IMG/VR virus record: IMGVR_UViG_3300030060_004053
Span: 1 to 25,650 of that record
DNA length: 25,650 nucleotides
Origin: a virus
Reading direction: 5' to 3' (one strand)
Made by a program: the position numbers and the translations under genes. How positions within the stretch are numbered: the first letter of the stretch is position 1; the number at the start of each line of letters is the position of its first letter. Below, in pieces: positions 23,280-25,650 of the stretch. The notes beneath the pieces are model-generated. The model was not told the DNA's origin. It saw only the letters and a program-made list of their open reading frames with translations, and made no database searches.

Positions 23280-23387
23280 ATGTATAAAATAAAACTTAAA
23301 ACAGTGTACTTCTTAGTTGTAATACTACTAAGACCAACAATAAAAGTGTTAAAAAAAATAGAATATAAACTAATAAATACAATATAA
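23280..23387 (+). CDS. 35-aa hydrophobic peptide behind promoter 4
   Basis: MYKIKLKTVYFLVVILLRPT followed by a basic, Lys/Ile-rich end. The N-terminal 20 residues contain a short hydrophobic run suited to a small membrane peptide. Reading frame opens before this ATG, but the promoter position and the A-rich leader favour this start. One base separates it from the next gene. Coding status is moderately likely because of its length. Confidence 0.5.
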   Translation: MYKIKLKTVYFLVVILLRPTIKVLKKIEYKLINTI

Positions 23388-23388
23388 T

Positions 23389-23643
23389 ATGCAAACATTA
23401 TACCAAAGACTAAAGCCAGAAATCAAAGCAAAACTAAAAGAAAATGCACAGAAATACGAGTACGGACCACGTGAAGTAATTGCTGAACTACATAGATTTA
23501 CTTTGTACAATGACTTAACTATGCGTACTATTAAAGATTTACTAATCTGGGGTGATGTAAATGAATTTGAGTGGGATAGAATTGATTTTAAATACGGAAA
23601 TGAATTATTTATAGATGGAAAAATTGACAATGACAGAATTTAA
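23389..23643 (+). CDS. 84-aa protein, function unknown
   Basis: MQTLYQRLKPEIKAKLKENA gives an amphipathic helix, followed by KYEYGPREVIAELHRFTLYN and a D/E/W-rich half with NEFEWDRIDFKYGNELFIDG. Helical start, mixed end. Member of the promoter-4 operon; overlaps the next gene at its 3' end. Confidence 0.7.
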   Translation: MQTLYQRLKPEIKAKLKENAQKYEYGPREVIAELHRFTLYNDLTMRTIKDLLIWGDVNEFEWDRIDFKYGNELFIDGKIDNDRI

Positions 23644-23836
23644 AGATTTTGACCCGGTAAAAATAGCTAATAAGCTAAAGCAAGTTGAAGAGTTTGAAGC
23701 AAAGTATGGCTCTAACAACTTAACAAGAGCATGGTACAAATGGTGTAATAGCTATGAGTACAGAAAAAAAGAATGGGAGTGGAGACAAGGTCTTGCTAAA
23801 GCTCATGAAGAAATATACGTTAAAAAAATATACTGA
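23615..23836 (+). CDS. 73-aa protein, function unknown
   Basis: ORF from ATG 23,615 (MEKLTMTEFKDFDPVKIANK) with an alternative ATG at 23,630 whose A-rich leader and 14-nt overlap with the previous gene are also plausible. Trp-rich second half (RAWYKWCNSYEYRKKEWEWR), likely helical. The stop sits one base before the next ATG. No family recognised. Confidence 0.6.
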   Translation: MEKLTMTEFKDFDPVKIANKLKQVEEFEAKYGSNNLTRAWYKWCNSYEYRKKEWEWRQGLAKAHEEIYVKKIY

Positions 23837-23837
23837 T

Positions 23838-24053
23838 ATGATAAAGTTTGATAGATATAAAGAAAATTTAAGACAAGTTGGTAGTGATATATATTCATAC
23901 TCAACTCACGTTGCAACGATCGAATATGATGACAATTACCACTTAACAGGTAATTTAATACAACACGGATGGTGGAGCGTAACAACCCAGAAACATATTA
24001 ATTATGTTGCAAGAGAATTAGGTTTAACAGTAAAAAAAGATTATGTCGAATAA
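23838..24053 (+). CDS. 71-aa protein with THVATI and TTQKHINYVARELGL motifs
   Basis: Start taken at ATG 23,838, immediately after the previous stop; the frame runs upstream inside the neighbouring gene but that is probably a shadow. MIKFDRYKENLRQVGSDIYS, THVATIEYDDNYH, then HGWWSVTTQKHINYVARELG. A compact small-domain pattern (conserved His, Trp-Trp, TT-x-KH) that I recall from phage proteins, perhaps DUF8033-like. Function unknown. The next gene starts 10 nt before its end. Confidence 0.65.
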   Translation: MIKFDRYKENLRQVGSDIYSYSTHVATIEYDDNYHLTGNLIQHGWWSVTTQKHINYVARELGLTVKKDYVE

Positions 24054-24234
24054 CGAATTAAACTATAAAGCATGGGCTCGGGAAGAATGGGAAAAGTTTT
24101 ATAAAGCAAATCAAGATAAATATGATGGCTTAGAAGACTTTGAAATAGCTTACGGGTTTTTAGTGCATATGTATAACAATCGATTAGGTAAATTTAACTT
24201 ATCTAACTCTATAAAAAATATTAAATTAAAATGA
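24043..24234 (+). CDS. 63-aa protein, function unknown
   Basis: MSNNELNYKAWAREEWEKFY and then GLEDFEIAYGFLVHMYNNRL. Acidic and helical with a central hydrophobic helix. Overlaps the previous gene by 11 nt and ends 4 nt inside the next. Promoter-4 operon member; no family recognised. Confidence 0.6.
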   Translation: MSNNELNYKAWAREEWEKFYKANQDKYDGLEDFEIAYGFLVHMYNNRLGKFNLSNSIKNIKLK

Positions 24235-24431
24235 GTAAAATGAAAGAAATAGATAGGATAGCAGAGTACTTACACGAAGTAATGCTAGAAAACCTTGACG
24301 ACTCAATTGACTGGGCTGTTGATGGTATACCTGAAATAGAAAACTTAGAGAATGATGAATATAACCAAATGAAAACAGCAATAATAAAAAGAACAATTGA
24401 GTATATGCTGAATTATCATAGAGAATTATAA
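24231..24431 (+). CDS. 66-aa acidic helical protein
   Basis: MSKMKEIDRIAEYLHEVMLE, DSIDWAVDGIPEIENLENDE, and a C-terminal helix with TAIIKRTIEYMLNYHREL. Strongly acidic in the middle. Last gene of the promoter-4 run, overlapping its predecessor by 4 nt (ATGA), with promoter 5 directly behind it. No family recognised. Confidence 0.6.
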   Translation: MSKMKEIDRIAEYLHEVMLENLDDSIDWAVDGIPEIENLENDEYNQMKTAIIKRTIEYMLNYHREL

Positions 24432-24432
24432 T

Positions 24433-24475
24433 TACAAGCTTAACACGAAATAGATTTGATATTATAAATGTATGA
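24433..24475 (+). promoter_or_regulatory. Early promoter module copy 5, possibly leaderless
   Basis: TACAA, four bases, AACACGAA, 13 bases ending TTGATAT, TATAAATG at 24,463-24,470, then T and the ATG of the next gene at 24,472. In the other copies 18-25 nt lie between the last box and the ATG; here there is one base. A transcript starting a few bases past the box would have no leader. Confidence 0.75.
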
Positions 24476-24663
24476 AAAAATGTAAATGTTCAAATATAAT
24501 ACCCGCTGGCCGTATTGCCTTAGGTTATAGTACTTGTATCTCCTGCAGTGCTATACAACAATATAGTTACATTCCCATAATCAACGGTAAGACGGGTAAT
24601 ACCATCCAAGTTGTGTCACCAGAAGTTTCGGCTTCGGTGCACAAAGCTTGGAGAAGAAAATAA
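24472..24663 (+). CDS. 63-aa small zinc-ribbon-like protein
   Basis: Residues 4-25 (CKCSNIIPAGRIALGYSTCI with a following SC) give four Cys in a C-x-C-x15-C-x2-C pattern, a small treble-clef or zinc-ribbon. The rest (YIPIINGKTGNTIQVVSPEV and a basic KAWRRK tail) is beta-then-helix. Small conserved phage proteins with a C-x-x-C zinc site and a KTGN motif are known in the marine phages I recall; DksA/TraR-type zinc proteins are a further comparison. Regulatory role possible. Start at the ATG because the TATAAATG box is immediately upstream. Confidence 0.7.
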   Translation: MKKCKCSNIIPAGRIALGYSTCISCSAIQQYSYIPIINGKTGNTIQVVSPEVSASVHKAWRRK

Positions 24664-25057
24664 GTTATAGGCATGGCGAAGGCGAATTTACGCGGACGCA
24701 AGATATAACAGAGACGAGTAGCTTAATTAGGATAGGTAAGCGGTTTAACAAAGCTCTATCACATAAGTGAATGGCTCGTTTTAAGGCTAGTAAGTTTAGC
24801 AGTATTAAGGTGGCCGCATGCAGCCCGTAACTCTTAATATGGTCGCGGTAAAATTCCGCAGAGTCTAAAAATATTAATGTCGGAGGCGCACCGCTACTGC
24901 GAATATGGTACAATTTAAAATACCAATATATTCAGATAAGTATGAGCGACCCGAGACCTTTAGGGTAAAACACGAAGGACGGTAATTGGTAGTTACATGT
25001 AAACTACATCACCCCAGAAAGCGTGGGTATGTGCACAATACCACCCTATAATATTAT
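24664..25057. other. Non-coding region 3 upstream of the tRNA
   Basis: About 390 bases without a convincing gene on either strand and visibly less AT-rich than flanking genes. Local hairpins: GCGG/CCGC around 24,845-24,860, TGGTA/TACCA at 24,906-24,925, GTAGTT/AACTAC at 24,989-25,007, and a bulged GTGGGTAT/ATACCAC stem at 25,023-25,044. A structured RNA transcribed into or with the tRNA, or a tRNA-processing leader, are possible. Confidence 0.35.
24969..25006 (+). promoter_or_regulatory. Degenerate sixth promoter copy before the tRNA
   Basis: AACACGAA at 24,969-24,976 is followed by TTGGTAGTTACATGTAAACT. Compared with the canonical TTGATATTATAAATGTAACT it is two to three bases displaced and lacks the upstream TACAA. 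The core is partly palindromic. It would transcribe the tRNA and the downstream 152-aa gene. Confidence 0.4.
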
Positions 25058-25132
25058 AGCGGGATGGAGCAGTTTGGTCAGCTCGCAGGGCTCATAACCC
25101 TGAGGTCACAGGTTCGAATCCTGTTCCCGCAA
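25058..25132 (+). tRNA. Initiator tRNA-fMet (CAU), CCA not encoded
   Basis: Full cloverleaf: acceptor 25,058-25,064 with 25,125-25,131, D stem GAGC/GCUC, anticodon stem CAGGG/CCCUG with CUCAUAA loop (anticodon CAU at 25,093-25,095), variable AGGUC, T stem ACAGG/CCUGU with UUCGAAU. Initiator hallmarks are present: three G:C pairs at 29-31/39-41, A11:U24 in the D stem, and no Watson-Crick pair at 1-72 (A1 opposite A72; E. coli has C1-A72). The discriminator is A and the next bases are CTA, so CCA must be added. It lies behind the degenerate promoter copy. Confidence 0.9.
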
Positions 25133-25153
25133 CTAACTGAAAATCAATTAATT

Positions 25154-25612
25154 ATGGAAATTTTAACTGATGAAATAATCATCGAAAAACTAAATGAAGA
25201 TGGCTTTATGGAAGAGCCGGATGGTCCTTGGCTACTAGAGTATATTCGATCAGAATACGGTGGTGAATTAGACACTACAAGTGACTTTATTGACGACAAG
25301 TATACATTAAAAATATATAGTGAATCCACTTATGATTGTTACGATATATACTGGTGTACTCATGAAAATAGACCTCATGTATCACAAGACGGTTACTACT
25401 ATGAAGATTATTCTGACTGGTCGGATAAAGCAGTAGATGAATTAACTAGTGGCGGTAACGTATGGATAGAAAATCATATATGGAGTGACATGGAATATGA
25501 CTTCAACCACAGGCTTGAGGAGTGGTGGCAAGATATATATGAAGAATTAATGGAAGAAAAAAAAGAAGAACTATTAGACACTGGTGAATATAAATTAGAA
25601 GAAGATGAATAG
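25154..25612 (+). CDS. 152-aa acidic, Trp/Tyr-rich protein
   Basis: Starts at ATG 25,154, 22 nt after the tRNA. The frame continues upstream across the tRNA but that part is not credible as protein. MEILTDEIIIEKLNEDGFME, KYTLKIYSESTYDCYDIYWC, DGYYYEDYSDWSDKAVDELT, HIWSDMEYDFNHRLEEWWQD and a Glu/Lys end. Rich in Asp, Glu, Tyr and Trp, so strongly acidic; a DNA-mimic or inhibitor is conceivable, but no family is recognised. Its stop overlaps the next gene. Confidence 0.7.
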   Translation: MEILTDEIIIEKLNEDGFMEEPDGPWLLEYIRSEYGGELDTTSDFIDDKYTLKIYSESTYDCYDIYWCTHENRPHVSQDGYYYEDYSDWSDKAVDELTSGGNVWIENHIWSDMEYDFNHRLEEWWQDIYEELMEEKKEELLDTGEYKLEEDE

Positions 25613-25650
25613 TAGAAAAGCATACGAATTAGAACACGGCGCAGATATAA
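25605..25650 (+). CDS. Start of a further small gene (cut by the window)
   Basis: ATG 25,605 overlaps the previous stop by 8 nt, giving MNSRKAYELEHGADI before the window ends. The overlap style matches the other early genes. Product unknown because most of it lies outside. Confidence 0.5.
   Translation, partial: MNSRKAYELEHGADI

Noticed and set aside
24700-24790. A second tRNA-like fold (GCTT/AAGC stem)
   Set aside because: No T-arm (TTCRA) or acceptor stem could be drawn.
24690-24880. Group I intron-like words (aagatata, cagagac, a gcgg/ccgc pair)
   Set aside because: Order and spacing do not allow a P4/P7 core, and no interrupted gene flanks it.
24665-24913. 82-aa minus-strand frame in the gene-free interval
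   Set aside because: No motif, opposite to all neighbouring right-arm genes, and the interval looks like structured non-coding DNA.
25064-25153. Frame continuing upstream of the 152-aa gene across the tRNA (giving a 182-aa version)
   Set aside because: The extra 30 codons read through a complete initiator tRNA gene, and an A-rich leader precedes the ATG at 25,154.
1-25650. CRISPR arrays, insertion sequences or integrase genes
   Set aside because: No regularly spaced short repeats with unique spacers, transposase or recombinase frame was seen; the repeats present are coding or single 15-mers.

Overview
The window looks like part of a tailed bacteriophage genome, most likely one infecting a marine member of the Bacteroidota (Flavobacteriia-like). 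The DNA is AT-rich. Genes are packed with ATGA or TAATG junctions and start behind A-rich leaders without Shine-Dalgarno sites. The tail-fibre proteins are the modular kind seen in marine phages. No integrase or bacterial housekeeping operon is visible. Host and lineage are inferences; the large terminase (739 aa) followed by a long portal gene loosely recalls Cellulophaga podoviruses and crAss-like phages, but this was not tested.

The left arm (about 1-21,370) is one leftward, minus-strand late block. In transcription order it holds two small genes, a GroEL chaperonin, a GroES co-chaperonin, a winged-helix-like protein, an HExxH protein, a basic protein, a 55-aa Cys-motif protein, a 421-aa basic protein and a secreted protein. 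A holin, two tail-tip/fibre proteins, a small protein, a 933-aa G8/beta-helix appendage protein, a 1555-aa repetitive fibre and a nucleotidyltransferase-like protein follow. The last part is four small genes, one of them probably a tandem GroES-like protein, then the large terminase subunit and the portal, which runs off the left edge. Capsid genes are presumably further left.

The right arm (about 21,670-25,650) is transcribed rightward and carries very small genes, mostly of unknown function, typical of early phage regions. Five near-identical promoter modules (TACAR-N4-AACACGAA-like box-N13-TATATATG-like box, all spacings exact) precede its genes and operons. A sixth, degenerate copy lies before a tRNA gene. 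That tRNA has the bacterial initiator tRNA-fMet signature (GGG/CCC anticodon stem, A11:U24, unpaired 1-72).

Three gene-free intervals (21,369-21,667; 22,230-22,531; 24,664-25,057) look less AT-rich than their surroundings and contain hairpins; the first two share an exact 15-bp repeat. They may encode structured RNAs or replication/regulatory sites. The most notable features are the chaperonin set, the promoter family, the initiator tRNA and these unexplained non-coding intervals.
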